In this document: positions 7,703-16,010 of the stretch, piece after piece | Layout: each line of letters starts with the position of its first letter | How positions within the stretch are numbered: position 1 is the stretch's first letter | Source: Pseudalkalibacillus hwajinpoensis | GTDB taxonomy: Bacteria > Bacillota > Bacilli > Bacillales > Guptibacillaceae | Direction: 5' to 3' | Assembly: GCF_015234585.1 (NCBI RefSeq) | Contig: NZ_JADFCM010000008.1 | Span: 434,001 to 498,000 of the forward strand | DNA length: 64,000 nt | Translations under genes and position numbers: made by a program | The notes under the pieces: model-generated | Told to the model about the DNA's origin: nothing | Seen by the model: only the letters and a program-made list of their open reading frames with translations | Databases searched by the model: none

Positions 7703-9103
7703 ATGATGATTAATGACAAAACTGCAAGTAACATTTCTGTAAGAACATACGATGAAGTTAAGACTGAAATTCGAGTAAAACTAGTTGATAATAAATTTGA
7801 AATTTGGAAAAAAATCGATACTATCGAAAATAAAGAAACTGGCTTATTGGGATATGTACTAAGAAATTCTAATACTGATGAAATTGTCATCAGTTTTCGC
7901 GGTACAGAAATGCCAAAATCAGTCACTACTAAAGTCGAAACAAAGTATTTCGGTTCTCCTTCCCAAGACGCGATGTTAGCGACCGGTGAAGCAAGTATCG
8001 AAAATGGAAATCTCGTATATGAGAAAAATACGATCAGTAAAGCTGAATTTGCTGAATCAAATAAAGATATCAACGAAGACATAGAAGGCATCGTTTTAGG
8101 CAATTCCAATTATACCAAAAAGAGGTATGGGACAACAGCCTATTTAGGAACCCCTTCTCAGGATGCGAGTCTAGCAAGTGGTCGAGCTGAACTAAATTCA
8201 AAGGCTGGCACGATTTCATATGTACATAAAAATCAATTTACTGAAGCGGAAGAAAAAGTGGATCACTATGTGGAGAAGTATGGAGCAAAAAATATTACTT
8301 TTGTCGGTCATTCACTTGGTGGGGGATTAGCGCAGTATTTTGCGGTCAATCACGATTCGAATGCCGTCACATTTGCTGCTGCAGATATTTATTCACTATT
8401 AACCCCTGAGCAACAGCAAAATGCCATTAATGGGGAGTATAAAGATAATGTCATCAGCTATACCTATCCAGATGATGTAGTTGGCACTTATTATGAGAAA
8501 TCTGTTGGCTCCGTTTATTATATGAATGATCCAGAACAAGCGGGTATGCCAGGGGTAGCCATGCACGGGATTAAAAATTACTTAGATTCTAGTTTGTATG
8601 GCGACGAAGGTTACTTTGTCCCACAAGTGCTCTTCGACGAAAAACTTCAAAGTCAACTCAATCTATCCCCACTCGCACTGAAAAACAGCGGTGTCTCTGA
8701 CTTCCATATCCAAATCCAAGAAGCCTTAATGGAAATGTACGTGCAAGAAATGAAGCAGAGTGAGGAGCAAATTGAAGCAACGAAACAGGCGCTGCTCGAA
8801 TTCCTTGATGTGTACATGAACACGATGCGCGACATGAAAAGCAAATACATCAGTTCGGTAGGAAGCGGGCAATTTGATAAGTTAAATGCATCAGACGTGG
8901 AGAGTTACTTTCATGAGTTTACGAAAGCGCCAGTTGACGGTGTACCGATGTTATTTGATATCCAGATGTTCGATAGCTTAATGGCATCACTGGGTGATAC
9001 GCATCAGGATACAGCGGATATCGCTTATAACATGGAACGAATGAGTCAAGATTTGATGCGAGCCGATCAATATCTCGCACAGTGGCTCCGTTACGAATCT
9101 TAA
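7703..9103 (+). CDS. Class-3 lipase fused to helical C-terminal domain; putative T7SS lipase toxin (TslA-like reverse architecture)
   Basis: 466 aa (ATG at 7703 or 7706; AGGAGAG upstream). Residues ~1-300 are an alpha/beta-hydrolase of the Mbeg1/lipase-3 type with GHSLGGG (nucleophile Ser204), DD at 257-258 and His288 as the likely triad. Residues ~315-466 are predicted all-helical with no enzyme motifs, like an LXG-type targeting domain placed at the C-terminus. This toxin-first order is that of the S. aureus T7SS lipase TslA, which is neutralised by small lipoproteins and helped by small helical partners. All three elements are adjacent here. Odd feature: two copies of a ~19-residue segment (GSPSQDAMLATGEA and GTPSQDASLASGRA). 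No signal peptide. Confidence 0.75.
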   Translation: MMINDKTASNISVRTYDEVKTEIRVKLVDNKFEIWKKIDTIENKETGLLGYVLRNSNTDEIVISFRGTEMPKSVTTKVETKYFGSPSQDAMLATGEASIENGNLVYEKNTISKAEFAESNKDINEDIEGIVLGNSNYTKKRYGTTAYLGTPSQDASLASGRAELNSKAGTISYVHKNQFTEAEEKVDHYVEKYGAKNITFVGHSLGGGLAQYFAVNHDSNAVTFAAADIYSLLTPEQQQNAINGEYKDNVISYTYPDDVVGTYYEKSVGSVYYMNDPEQAGMPGVAMHGIKNYLDSSLYGDEGYFVPQVLFDEKLQSQLNLSPLALKNSGVSDFHIQIQEALMEMYVQEMKQSEEQIEATKQALLEFLDVYMNTMRDMKSKYISSVGSGQFDKLNASDVESYFHEFTKAPVDGVPMLFDIQMFDSLMASLGDTHQDTADIAYNMERMSQDLMRADQYLAQWLRYES

Positions 9104-9120
9104 AGAGAAGAGGTGAAGAA

Positions 9121-9423
9121 ATGGACTTTGATTTTGACTGGTGGAACGATTACTGGGAAAGGCAGCGGCAGAAGGATGCCCTAAGAACACAGATTAAAAG
9201 TGCTCTAGAAGCGGAAGCAAATTTATTAAACACTCATTTAGAACATTGCTACGCGGTAGGTTCTTTAAGTGAACGCCACAAAGCAATTCTTAATCAGATT
9301 GAGCATAACTTCGATGGTCAGGCAAATAAGGCGTTAGTGCAGCGGTTTGAAGAAAATGAGTTGAAGTTAATTAAGATGAAGATGATGTATGAAATGTTGC
9401 ATGACAGTATTAAGGTGAGGTGA
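9121..9423 (+). CDS. Small helical protein, putative T7SS partner of the lipase
   Basis: 100 aa from ATG 9121 (GAGAAGAGGTGAAG upstream), 17 nt after the lipase stop. Tryptophan-rich acidic N-terminus (DFDFDWWNDYW), then about 80 residues of charged amphipathic helix without signal peptide or Cys. Size, helical character and position fit the small WXG-like accessory proteins that pair with LXG-type domains for type VII export; there is no clean WxG motif. Role inferred. Confidence 0.65.
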   Translation: MDFDFDWWNDYWERQRQKDALRTQIKSALEAEANLLNTHLEHCYAVGSLSERHKAILNQIEHNFDGQANKALVQRFEENELKLIKMKMMYEMLHDSIKVR

Positions 9424-9424
9424 G

Positions 9425-9459
9425 GGACGTCTCTTGATAGGGGACGTCCTATTATTTTT
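9425..9459 (+). terminator. Terminator of the lipase operon
   Basis: GGGACGTC and GACGTCC stem, then TATTATTTTT. Confidence 0.7.
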
Positions 9460-9632
9460 GAATTTCGTAAGTTAGTAGAGTAAGAAGTGTAGGGTGCACA
9501 CAGTGAAAAGATAGGTTATATGGAGACAAACTTCTATAGGTGCAATTGAATGGAGAGCTGATAGCTTATTGTAATTTAACATTAACTCAGACGCTCAACT
9601 TGGTTTTGAAGTGTTGAATAAGCAAAGAGAGG

Positions 9633-9672
9633 AAAAGCTAACTTCTGAAAGACGGAGGTTAGCTTTTTATGT
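9633..9672. terminator. Terminator-like hairpin upstream of sigY
   Basis: AAAAGCTAACTTC and GAGGTTAGCTTTTT form a stem with U-rich ends on both strands. The 200 nt between 9424 and 9632 hold no gene I can support. Confidence 0.6.
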
Positions 9673-9715
9673 ATCATTTGTGGAAAGGGTATTGATCAAG
9701 CTAAATAAATTTAAA

Positions 9716-9741
9716 TGAACGATTTCTAAGAGGTCAGCGTC
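9716..9741 (+). promoter_or_regulatory. SigY-type autoregulatory promoter
   Basis: TGAACG, 16 nt, CGTC, about 30 nt before the sigY start. This matches the known B. subtilis autoregulatory sigY promoter (TGAACG/CGTC). Confidence 0.7.
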
Positions 9742-9770
9742 ATATAGGTGCAGGTAAAGGAGAGGGTTGT

Positions 9771-10306
9771 ATGGAACGCGAGGAGGAGATTCAATTAATT
9801 CAGCAGGCACAAGCTGGAAACGATGATGCGTTCACTCAGCTTTTTCAGTGCTATTATGCTTTCCTCTACAATATCTTTTAAAGCTAACCTTAAATGAAGA
9901 GACTAGCGTGGATCTTGCTCAGGAGACGATGATGAAGTGTTATGTGAAACTTTCTTCTTATAAAGGAGAAGGGAAGTTCTCGACGTGGATGATTTCGATC
10001 GCTTCTAGGCTGTACATTGACATGCTTCGGAAAGAAAAACGAGAAAAGAAATGGGTAGCTGAAGAAAAGCGTACCTTATCGCGAAAGCTAGCTTGGGACT
10101 CGAGTACAAAAGGAATGAATTGGAGCGATCTTTTCACAGATTTTAATACGTTAGACTCCACCTTAAGAGTTCCGATCTTGTTACGGCATTATTATGGCTA
10201 CTCGTATGATGAAATTGGGAAAATGCTCGGGATACGCTCAGGAACAGTGAAATCCAGGGTGCATACTGGTTTACGGAAGTTACGAAAGGAGTTGGATACG
10301 CCGTGA
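9771..10306 (+). pseudogene. sigY: ECF sigma factor SigY, frameshifted
   Basis: ATG at 9771 (AAAGGAGAGGG upstream) opens region 2.1 (ERE..LIQQAQAGNDDAFTQLFQ) but the frame hits TAA at 9879. The next frame carries on without loss from about 9872 (YLLKLTLNEETSVDLAQE, then FSTWMISIASRLYIDMLR, and region 4 YSYDEIGKMLGIRSGTVKSRVHTGLRKLRKEL). Restoring one base between TAC (9867-9869) and TAT (9872-9874) yields a normal ~178-aa ECF factor. The promoter and the whole downstream yxlCDEFG block are intact, so this is a very recent mutation or a sequencing error. Identity rests on gene order. Confidence 0.85.
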
Positions 10307-10635
10307 ATGACAAGGAAGAAGAAAAGATTGTGCAACACCTCAAGCAGGATTGGCAGTATATCGATGATCTTGGAAAAGGTTCACTTTCTCAGCTTGATAT
10401 GGAGAAGCAACTAGTCCTGTTTCAACAAAAAAAGAAAAAAGCGTTTTACATCGAAAGTACGCTCTTCTTGTTAACAGCGATCGTGATTTTAACCGTGGTT
10501 ATCGTAAGTCTTTTTGAAGCTCCACTTTTCTTTCTATACTTCCAGATCGTTGCAACTCTGATTGCTCCTTTTGCTGTCTATTTCACTTATAAGAAAGTGA
10601 ATAAGAAAGGAATGTTTGATTATGACAAATCTTGA
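10303..10635 (+). CDS. yxlC: YxlC-like membrane regulator of SigY
   Basis: 110 aa; GTG start overlaps the sigY stop (AAAGGAG upstream), indicating translational coupling. Soluble acidic N-terminus (~45 residues) followed by two hydrophobic segments (about 47-68 and 73-93). In B. subtilis YxlC is a negative regulator acting on SigY. Assigned mainly by synteny and topology. Confidence 0.8.
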   Translation: MNDKEEEKIVQHLKQDWQYIDDLGKGSLSQLDMEKQLVLFQQKKKKAFYIESTLFLLTAIVILTVVIVSLFEAPLFFLYFQIVATLIAPFAVYFTYKKVNKKGMFDYDKS

Positions 10636-10831
10636 GCTCTACGTCTTTATTCCCATTCTTATTCTCTTATTACTCACGCAAAGCATGCTTCTCTTTGTAG
10701 ATGCAAAGAAAAAAGGAAGTTACCCGTGGCTATGGGGGATCTGGGGATTGATTCAATTACCGATGCCGACGTTATTTTACTTGCTGTTCGTCGTATGGCC
10801 ATATAAACGAAGGTTAAAGGGGAAGAGGTGA
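10622..10831 (+). CDS. yxlD: YxlD-like small membrane protein
   Basis: 69 aa from ATG 10622 (GAAAGGAATG upstream), overlapping yxlC by 14 nt. Two hydrophobic helices flanking a SYPWLWGIWGLIQLP loop and a basic tail, as in the PLDc_N/YxlD type. In B. subtilis it helps restrain SigY activity. Confidence 0.8.
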   Translation: MTNLELYVFIPILILLLLTQSMLLFVDAKKKGSYPWLWGIWGLIQLPMPTLFYLLFVVWPYKRRLKGKR

Positions 10832-10835
10832 AAAA

Positions 10836-11036
10836 ATGGACATCTTGAACGACATAAACTGGGCGTTAGTGGCGCCATTGCTGATCTTGCAAGCGATCTT
10901 AACCATTTCAGCGCTTGTGAGCTGCATCAAGCAAAAGGAAACAAACGGACCAAAATGGATGTGGATCCTTCTTATTCTCTTTGTGAATCTCTTTGGGGCC
11001 ATTCTTTACTTTGTGATCGGACGTAAAAACAGTTAG
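10836..11036 (+). CDS. yxlE: YxlE-like PLDc_N membrane protein
   Basis: 66 aa, ATG with GGGGAAGAGGTG upstream. Two transmembrane helices separated by KQKETNGPKWMWILLILFVN and ending YFVIGRK, the classic PLDc_N signature. Third membrane component of the SigY operon, 4 nt after yxlD. Confidence 0.85.
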   Translation: MDILNDINWALVAPLLILQAILTISALVSCIKQKETNGPKWMWILLILFVNLFGAILYFVIGRKNS

Positions 11037-11048
11037 GCGGTGAAAATC

Positions 11049-11942
11049 ATGCTTGTTAACATCGACAATCTATTGAAACAGTTTAAAGGTAAAAAAGCTG
11101 TCTCGAATCTCTCCTTCACCATTCAAGAGGGAAGTTGCATGGCCCTATTAGGTCCTAATGGAGCGGGTAAAACAACGACGCTGCAAATGTTAGCTCGAAT
11201 GCTTACACCTGACTCAGGATCCATTCAATTTAACGGATATCCGAACAAAGACTATCGGCCATTGATTGGCTTCTTACCTCAGCATCCATCCTTTTTTAAT
11301 TGGATGACAGCCAAAGAATTTCTTTCTTTCGCCGGTAAGCTATCGTCGATACCAAAGGCAGAGCTTCATGATCGCGTAGTGGAGGTGCTAGCGTTCGTCA
11401 GCTTAGAAGAGGCGATGACTACAAAAATCGGTGGCTTCTCAGGTGGGATGAAACAGCGCCTCGGATTAGCGCAGGCCTTGCTTCACAAACCGAAGCTTCT
11501 CATTCTAGACGAACCGGTATCTGCGCTCGATCCAAAAGGAAGACGAGACTTTTTACAACTGATAGAAGTACTGAAACAGAACATGACGATTTTATTTTCG
11601 ACTCATATCTTGCACGATGCCCAGCAAATTTGCGATGAAGTTCTTATTCTGCAAGATGGCTGCTTAAAATGGAAAGGATCATTACCTTCTTTGCGTAAAG
11701 AATTTGATTTATTGCCAATTAAATTACAAACCGAAGAACCGATGAACGGAATCATCGAACAGCTTGAAATCATCGAAGCTTATGAATACATTGATCCTAA
11801 AACTGTGAAAGTAAGACTTCATGCACATGTCCACCCAAATGAGCTGTTACAGGAGCTCATTAAGCAGAATAAAGCAGTCACTCATTTTGAAATGATGCAT
11901 GATTCATTAGAAGATGCTTATATGAAGGTTGTGAGACAATGA
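11049..11942 (+). CDS. yxlF: ABC transporter ATP-binding protein YxlF
   Basis: 297 aa from ATG 11049 (AGGCGGTGA upstream; an in-frame GTG at 11040 is too early). Walker A GPNGAGKTTT, signature FSGGMKQRLGLAQ and Walker B LLILDEP are present, with a C-terminal ~90-residue extension typical of multidrug/antibiotic-type ABC exporters. Pairs with YxlG, overlapping it by 4 nt. Confidence 0.9.
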   Translation: MLVNIDNLLKQFKGKKAVSNLSFTIQEGSCMALLGPNGAGKTTTLQMLARMLTPDSGSIQFNGYPNKDYRPLIGFLPQHPSFFNWMTAKEFLSFAGKLSSIPKAELHDRVVEVLAFVSLEEAMTTKIGGFSGGMKQRLGLAQALLHKPKLLILDEPVSALDPKGRRDFLQLIEVLKQNMTILFSTHILHDAQQICDEVLILQDGCLKWKGSLPSLRKEFDLLPIKLQTEEPMNGIIEQLEIIEAYEYIDPKTVKVRLHAHVHPNELLQELIKQNKAVTHFEMMHDSLEDAYMKVVRQ

Positions 11943-12715
11943 ATCGGTTTCTAACGCTATTACACAAAGAAATTCTCGAGCTAATACGGAATGGCAAATG
12001 GATTTGGCTTCCGGTCGTACTGATGATCATCGGGATCTCGCAACCTCTGACAAGTTACTATATGCCACAAATTCTCGATATGGCTGGTAACCTACCAGAA
12101 GGAGCTAGTATCACGATCCCCACACCTACGGGTGAAGAAGTATTGAGCGGCGCCCTGTCTCAATATGGCACGATCGGTACCCTACTTTTCGTTCTCGCAA
12201 CCATGAATGTGATCGCTCAGGAGCGGCAAAACGGTTCCATTACGCTTGTTATGGTGCGTCCCGTTAACGAGTGGCAATACTTAGGCAGTAAGACTGTGGC
12301 TCAGCTTGCCCTCTTGCTTTTCTCACTTCTATTAAGCTACTGCCTCACATGGTATTATACGAATTTATTATTTACTTCAGTAGACTGGAAGCTCATGATG
12401 AGTAGCCTCGTCATTTACTCCTTTTGGGTTCTCTTTGTCGTCGCCGTTACCATTTTTGTCGGAACAATTCTCCAGCACAATGGCGGAATAGCCGGCGTTA
12501 GTATTCTCTTCCTCTCGTTGATCAGCCTGCTAACGTCACTACTTCCGAAATTCATGGAATGGAGTCCAGGAAACATACGAGGAGAAGCGATGAAGGTTTT
12601 AGTCGAGCAGCAGTGGACCGAGTCAGCCTGGACTGTCATCGGTAGCACGACAACCTTATCATTCTTATTGTTCGTTTCAGGCGTTATGGTGTTGAAGAGG
12701 TATAGGCATTATTAA
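11939..12715 (+). CDS. yxlG: ABC transporter permease YxlG
   Basis: 258 aa ABC-2-type permease with about six hydrophobic segments and a large extracytoplasmic loop after the first helix (residues ~40-75). Last gene of the SigY block; its ATG overlaps the yxlF stop. Substrate unknown. Confidence 0.88.
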   Translation: MNRFLTLLHKEILELIRNGKWIWLPVVLMIIGISQPLTSYYMPQILDMAGNLPEGASITIPTPTGEEVLSGALSQYGTIGTLLFVLATMNVIAQERQNGSITLVMVRPVNEWQYLGSKTVAQLALLLFSLLLSYCLTWYYTNLLFTSVDWKLMMSSLVIYSFWVLFVVAVTIFVGTILQHNGGIAGVSILFLSLISLLTSLLPKFMEWSPGNIRGEAMKVLVEQQWTESAWTVIGSTTTLSFLLFVSGVMVLKRYRHY

Positions 12716-12717
12716 TA

Positions 12718-12737
12718 GCGGGTGACAGGCACCCGCG
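12718..12737. repeat. GGTGACAGGCACC hairpin repeat
   Basis: GCGGGTG and CACCCGC form a short hairpin with no strong U-tract. The core GTGACAGGCACC recurs at 51481-51492, marking a dispersed small repeat. Confidence 0.4.
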
Positions 12738-12813
12738 AATTCCCTACGACTAACGTATAAATGATCCAAGCGGCGTCAATAATGAAACGACTTAATCCGA
12801 TTGAGGTGGCTCT

Positions 12814-13329
12814 ATGTATTTATTATTCGTGATGGTCGTTTGGGTCTTTTTTGCTTATAAATTTATCGACTGGTCACAGTGGAGAAAGCAGTATGCTACC
12901 ATTCTCTTTTTCATAGTGATCAATCTTACATATAACTTCCTCTATTTTAATCACACACTGTGGGCGTTCAGAGGAGTTACGGCAGAATGGATCAATCATT
13001 CGATCATTAACATGGCCTTCACTTTTTTTATCTGTCCCGTTGGTCTTATCATCTACCTGCAGCGCTTTCCAAAGAAAAGGATCAATCAATTCAGTTACAT
13101 CGCTATATGGGCAGGATTCTACACGGTGCTTGAGACGATCTTCGCCTATAAAGGATTGTACGTCTATGATAACGGCTGGAACGGTTGGTTAAACATTCCC
13201 TTAAATATCATCTTGTTCGTGATGATTTATCTCCATTATCGCAGTCCGGTGAAAGCACTCATCATCTCCATCCCCATCGCCATCCTTTTCTATTTATTCT
13301 TCCCCGTCCCATTGGCCAGTCTAAAATAA
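12814..13329 (+). CDS. CBO0543-type integral membrane protein
   Basis: 171 aa with about five transmembrane segments. The N-terminus (VWVFFAYKFIDWSQWRKQY), the YNFLYFNHTLW motif and FPKKRINQFSYIAIWAGFY are typical of the Bacillus/Clostridium family annotated CBO0543. ATG preceded by TTGAGGTGG. Function unknown. Confidence 0.75.
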   Translation: MYLLFVMVVWVFFAYKFIDWSQWRKQYATILFFIVINLTYNFLYFNHTLWAFRGVTAEWINHSIINMAFTFFICPVGLIIYLQRFPKKRINQFSYIAIWAGFYTVLETIFAYKGLYVYDNGWNGWLNIPLNIILFVMIYLHYRSPVKALIISIPIAILFYLFFPVPLASLK

Positions 13330-13350
13330 TAAAGGAGTGGAGCAGCCGTT

Positions 13351-13464
13351 ATGATGATTCGTGATGTTCTATCTGTACCCGTCTTTTTGATATTGGCGAT
13401 GATAACGTATAGTGGCATGTGGATTTATTTGCGCAGTAAGAAAGTGAATAAGGATGAAGAATGA
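13351..13464 (+). CDS. Single-helix membrane microprotein
   Basis: 37 aa: ATGATG after AAAGGAG (spacing ~10), hydrophobic segment VPVFLILAMITYSGMWIYL, then a charged tail RSKKVNKDEE. It follows the CBO0543 protein by 21 nt and is followed by a strong terminator, which supports it as a real last gene of that transcript. Confidence 0.5.
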   Translation: MMIRDVLSVPVFLILAMITYSGMWIYLRSKKVNKDEE

Positions 13465-13483
13465 TGAGGGGAGTAAACTTTTG

Positions 13484-13524
13484 CAGGATGTCGAGGGAGG
13501 TTCGATGTCCTGTTTTTTGTTTTT
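13484..13524 (+). terminator. Terminator
   Basis: CAGGATGTCGA pairs with TCGATGTCCTG (two G-U pairs), then TTTTTTGTTTTT. Confidence 0.8.
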
Positions 13525-13649
13525 AACTGTCTCCTAGATCTCATAATAAGAGTAGTTTATTTTTATTTTAGTACTAAACATTAGATCTTTCTGTACCGAT
13601 TAAGAAAATAAGAGAAGAAATATATTATGACTATTGTATTAAATAAGGA

Positions 13650-13877
13650 GTGTCGTTATTAGTTAGGGAAGGACATCCTAGGGCAAGAGAAGTGGTCACC
13701 AAAGAGAAAGTTGTCGCCACAGTGAGTACTGAAATCACTGAGTTAGTTAAGCGGAATGAAGGTGAATTATCAATATTAATGATTCAAAATTCATTACTTC
13801 AAAATGAATTAGCTCAATTGAAAGTACAATTAGATATAAACATAAACCCTATGGAAGTTATTGGTTTATTAATATAG
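13650..13877 (+). CDS. Short coiled-coil hypothetical protein
   Basis: 75 codons from GTG 13650. Its second half is a probable coiled coil (ITELVKRNEGELSIL...LLQNELAQLKVQLD). The only ribosome-binding sequence (AAGGAG) overlaps the GTG, so the true start is uncertain. The stop runs directly into a strong terminator, which argues that the region is transcribed. No family recognised. Confidence 0.35.
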   Translation: MSLLVREGHPRAREVVTKEKVVATVSTEITELVKRNEGELSILMIQNSLLQNELAQLKVQLDININPMEVIGLLI

Positions 13878-13915
13878 GAAAACTCCCTTACTACTTTAGG
13901 GAGTTTTCCTTTTGT
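13876..13915 (+). terminator. Strong terminator upstream of the Zorya operon
   Basis: GGAAAACTCCCT and AGGGAGTTTTCC form a perfect 12-bp stem followed by TTTTGT. Confidence 0.85.
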
Positions 13916-13940
13916 CAGAGTATGACTTTTGTCATAAATA
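13912..13940 (+). promoter_or_regulatory. Candidate promoter of the Zorya operon
   Basis: TTGTCA, 17 nt, TAAATA, about 115 nt upstream of zorA and starting in the tail of the previous terminator. The rest of the gap is very AT-rich. Confidence 0.35.
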
Positions 13941-14057
13941 ATAATATCCAATTAAGGAAAACGCTGTTATTCTATTAATAGACTTATTACATGTTTTGTA
14001 AGTTATTTATTACTATATTATTATTTTTGCAAGATTATATTTTAAAGGGTGGTTAAT

Positions 14058-16010
14058 TTGTATCAGGTTTTTGAGAGCTTTTTTAAATTTATTCAAAATT
14101 TAGGTGTGGAAGGATTCACGGGATACTATCTCGCATTCCAGTTTATCCTTTTCCTAGGGATGATTGCTTTTACTGCAATAAAGATAGCGAAAGAAATAAG
14201 GATTATGCGACGTTTAAAACCAAAGCTCGAAGGCATTAACCCATCCACTATAGATCGAGAGAAAGCATCAAACGTTGATCAGGAACTACAGGACGCATTT
14301 ACGATTTTACCTAAATCGAAGTATAAACAACAATGGGATCGTTATTTTAGGCGTTCCTCACAAAAAGGCGAGGATGAAAGAATCCGGGTAGAACCGTTCT
14401 TTAGTTTTGATGTCCTCATGCATCATCTCGGTTACCGTTCCATTTTAGAAAGTGGGGCTGGAACAAGCGTTAGTCTTGGAGTCCTTGGAACATTTATCGG
14501 TTTATCTGTTGGGTTGGCTGATTTAAATGTTGGAGATACTGATGCACTGCGTACAGGAATAGATGGCTTGTTATCAGGGATGAAAGTGGCTTTTTATACC
14601 TCTGTATTTGGTGTGCTCTTATCACTTCTATGGACGTTTTATGATAAAGGAATTAGTAGTCGTCTTGAAAGTCACATCGACTGGCATGCGGAAAAGCTAG
14701 ATTTCCTTCTCAACACAGATGATGAAGAACTTTTCCTAAACCGGTTAGAGAAGATTTCACGTAACCAGGCGGATCATCTGAAAACACTTTTAACAGATGC
14801 GCTAGAAAAAGTAATGCATCCTGTAATGAATCAAATGCAATCTTCAAATGGACAGGTGACAGACGCATTTAATAATCTTTCAGAGCAATTTAGTGGTTTT
14901 CAGTCTGGTATAGAAAATCAAACAAAACTATTAGAAACACAGTTCCAATACACACAACAAAACAGTAATGATATGACTAACCATCTAGTAGACCAAATTA
15001 CAGGTGGAACAGAGCAGTCGATCAATCAGTTCAGTACGCTCATAAGTGAGACACAACAGATGCAGCAGGAAATGATGGGGACCATCAATAAAGTGGTACA
15101 TAACATAGCTGAATCAGAGGAAAGGCAAGCAAGCACCTCACAACAAACAGAGCGGATGCTGAGTCAATTTCATAGCATGACCGAAGAACTGGAATCAATG
15201 CGTAGTAGCTATAAAGACACTTCTTCATTTATGAATGAATTAGGAGATACGATTAGTAGTGTTCAAAAGTTATCAGAGCAACAGCTTCCAATTCAACAGG
15301 ATGTGATGAGAAGTAATCAGCAGCTTGCGGAAAAGTATGAAACCATTTCAGCTGGCTTTGAATCGTTCAACGAAAATATAGAAGGGCGTCACAATGAACT
15401 TCTTAATGAAGTAGTTTCCTTCACGTCCAAAATGTCGACTACTTATCGGGATATGACCGAGAAGTTCAATGAATCACTTTCAACCCAAATTAAAACGATC
15501 AGTGAATCGGAATCTCTTCTCCAAAATGTAAGAGAAATCGTCTCTACGCTTGTTCCACTTGCTCCTGAACTTAGAGGTGTTATGACAAATCTAGATGACC
15601 TTCGTGCAAAACTGAGTGAAACACAGCAAATACAGTCGCAACTTCTACCTGAAATGATTGATTTACGGAAAGATACGAATACGACAATTACTTCAGCACT
15701 AGCAGATACAAGAATGTACATGGAAAAGATGGAAGATCAAATTAGCTCCTTGCAAACTCATTGGAGTGTAACGGAAAGTAGTTTCAAAGATACGCGCGAT
15801 ATCCTTGATACATCTGTAAAAGGCTTTAGTGAAAATGTCGATAATGGTTTGAGTAAAACATTCCACCATCTTGATGAAACGATGACGAAAGCAGTCAATA
15901 CGGTTAGCAATATGATTAATCAGTACAGTGACCTACAACAGGAGTTAGTAGAAGGACTTGAAGATCTTAGTGAACAAATCAATCAAACGAATCGTAAAGT
16001 GACTAGCTAA
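14058..16010 (+). CDS. zorA: Zorya ZorA, MotA-like motor subunit with long cytoplasmic tail
   Basis: 650 aa from TTG 14058 (AAAGGGTGG upstream). A MotA/ExbB-type core: hydrophobic segment at ~19-42 and a pair at ~135-195 (LGVLGTFIGLSVGL, GLLSGMKVAFYTSVFGVLLSLLW). It is followed by over 400 residues of coiled-coil-rich tail with many Gln and Ser. In characterised Zorya, five ZorA and two ZorB form a proton-driven inner-membrane motor whose tail transmits the phage-invasion signal to the cytosolic effectors. First gene of a four-gene type I operon; its stop overlaps the zorB start by 1 nt. Confidence 0.9.
   Translation: MYQVFESFFKFIQNLGVEGFTGYYLAFQFILFLGMIAFTAIKIAKEIRIMRRLKPKLEGINPSTIDREKASNVDQELQDAFTILPKSKYKQQWDRYFRRSSQKGEDERIRVEPFFSFDVLMHHLGYRSILESGAGTSVSLGVLGTFIGLSVGLADLNVGDTDALRTGIDGLLSGMKVAFYTSVFGVLLSLLWTFYDKGISSRLESHIDWHAEKLDFLLNTDDEELFLNRLEKISRNQADHLKTLLTDALEKVMHPVMNQMQSSNGQVTDAFNNLSEQFSGFQSGIENQTKLLETQFQYTQQNSNDMTNHLVDQITGGTEQSINQFSTLISETQQMQQEMMGTINKVVHNIAESEERQASTSQQTERMLSQFHSMTEELESMRSSYKDTSSFMNELGDTISSVQKLSEQQLPIQQDVMRSNQQLAEKYETISAGFESFNENIEGRHNELLNEVVSFTSKMSTTYRDMTEKFNESLSTQIKTISESESLLQNVREIVSTLVPLAPELRGVMTNLDDLRAKLSETQQIQSQLLPEMIDLRKDTNTTITSALADTRMYMEKMEDQISSLQTHWSVTESSFKDTRDILDTSVKGFSENVDNGLSKTFHHLDETMTKAVNTVSNMINQYSDLQQELVEGLEDLSEQINQTNRKVTS

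Noticed and set aside
7687..8109. 140-codon minus-strand ORF over the lipase N-terminus
   Set aside because: Overlaps a well-supported gene on the other strand and shows only an antisense-type composition.
14940..16008. Gln/Ser-rich ZorA tail as a separate repeat protein
   Set aside because: It is continuous with the MotA-like core and such tails are normal in ZorA.
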